From Diadophis punctatus similis (lineage: Eukaryota > Chordata > Lepidosauria > Squamata > Dipsadidae): 64,000 nt of DNA. The DNA is taken from assembly GCA_023053685.1 (NCBI GenBank), contig JALIGW010000257.1, positions 62,001-126,000 on the forward strand, written 5' to 3'. Shown in pieces: positions 63,936 through 64,000 of the stretch. Each line of letters opens with the position of its first letter. The stretch's first letter is position 1. Below the pieces are notes generated by a model. That model made no database searches. It was not told where the DNA came from and saw nothing but the letters and a program-made list of their open reading frames with translations. Both the position numbers and the translations under genes were made by a program.

Positions 63936-64000
63936 GTCTGGTTTTATTCTATGCTTTTTGCACAGGCCCCCACTTTAGTTTAATGGCGTGCTGGACGATG

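Overview
The window looks like repeat-saturated intergenic or intronic DNA from a squamate reptile, most likely an advanced (caenophidian) snake. That reading rests on the combination of kilobase-scale AATAG/ATTCT pentamer arrays at CR1 3' ends, a BovB (RTE) LINE, Sauria-type tRNA SINEs, Penelope-like elements, GATA (Bkm-type) arrays, SPIN- and OC1-like hAT pieces and many small hAT elements. No convincing host protein-coding exon, rRNA or functional tRNA gene was found. The longest open frames are translations of simple repeats or decayed reverse-transcriptase fragments.

Layout. 1-10.9 kb: a LINE remnant, a truncated L1 tail with a 15-bp target duplication, Sauria SINE, CR1 copies, a 219-bp solo LTR, a coding-like 434-bp insert, the first ATTCT array, a jockey-like LINE split by a hAT element, and BovB. 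10.9-20.4 kb: several tRNA-derived SINEs, a B-box minisatellite, pogo-like terminal-inverted-repeat (TIR) elements, an OC1-like hAT with its target duplication, a hairpin-rich hAT, and a SPIN chimera. 20.4-34 kb: CR1, Penelope pieces, two mariner-like MITEs, and a triple nest (solo LTR inside hAT inside TIR element). 34-41 kb: an L2/L3-like LINE with YADD motif, GATA arrays, a 36-bp perfect palindrome, and a 1.36-kb ATTCT array seeded from a CR1 tail. 41-52 kb: a 583-bp solo LTR, the 1.07-kb AATAG array, a Penelope fold-back structure and the second copy of the nested LTR family. 52-64 kb: CR1 pairs, a longer jockey-like LINE fragment, two fold-back MITEs, a 646-bp solo LTR, and hAT elements, one of them nested in a Penelope remnant.

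There are no gene partnerships to describe; the structure is one of insertion order. Many elements have both ends and exact 8-bp (hAT) or 4-5-bp (LTR) target duplications, so relative ages can be read from nesting. Stretches without recognisable repeats are listed; a few have the look of conserved non-coding DNA, but this is only an impression without alignments.

Limits: family names come from recognition of ends, protein motifs and tails, not from a database search. Boundaries supported by target duplications are exact to the base; other repeat boundaries are approximate.
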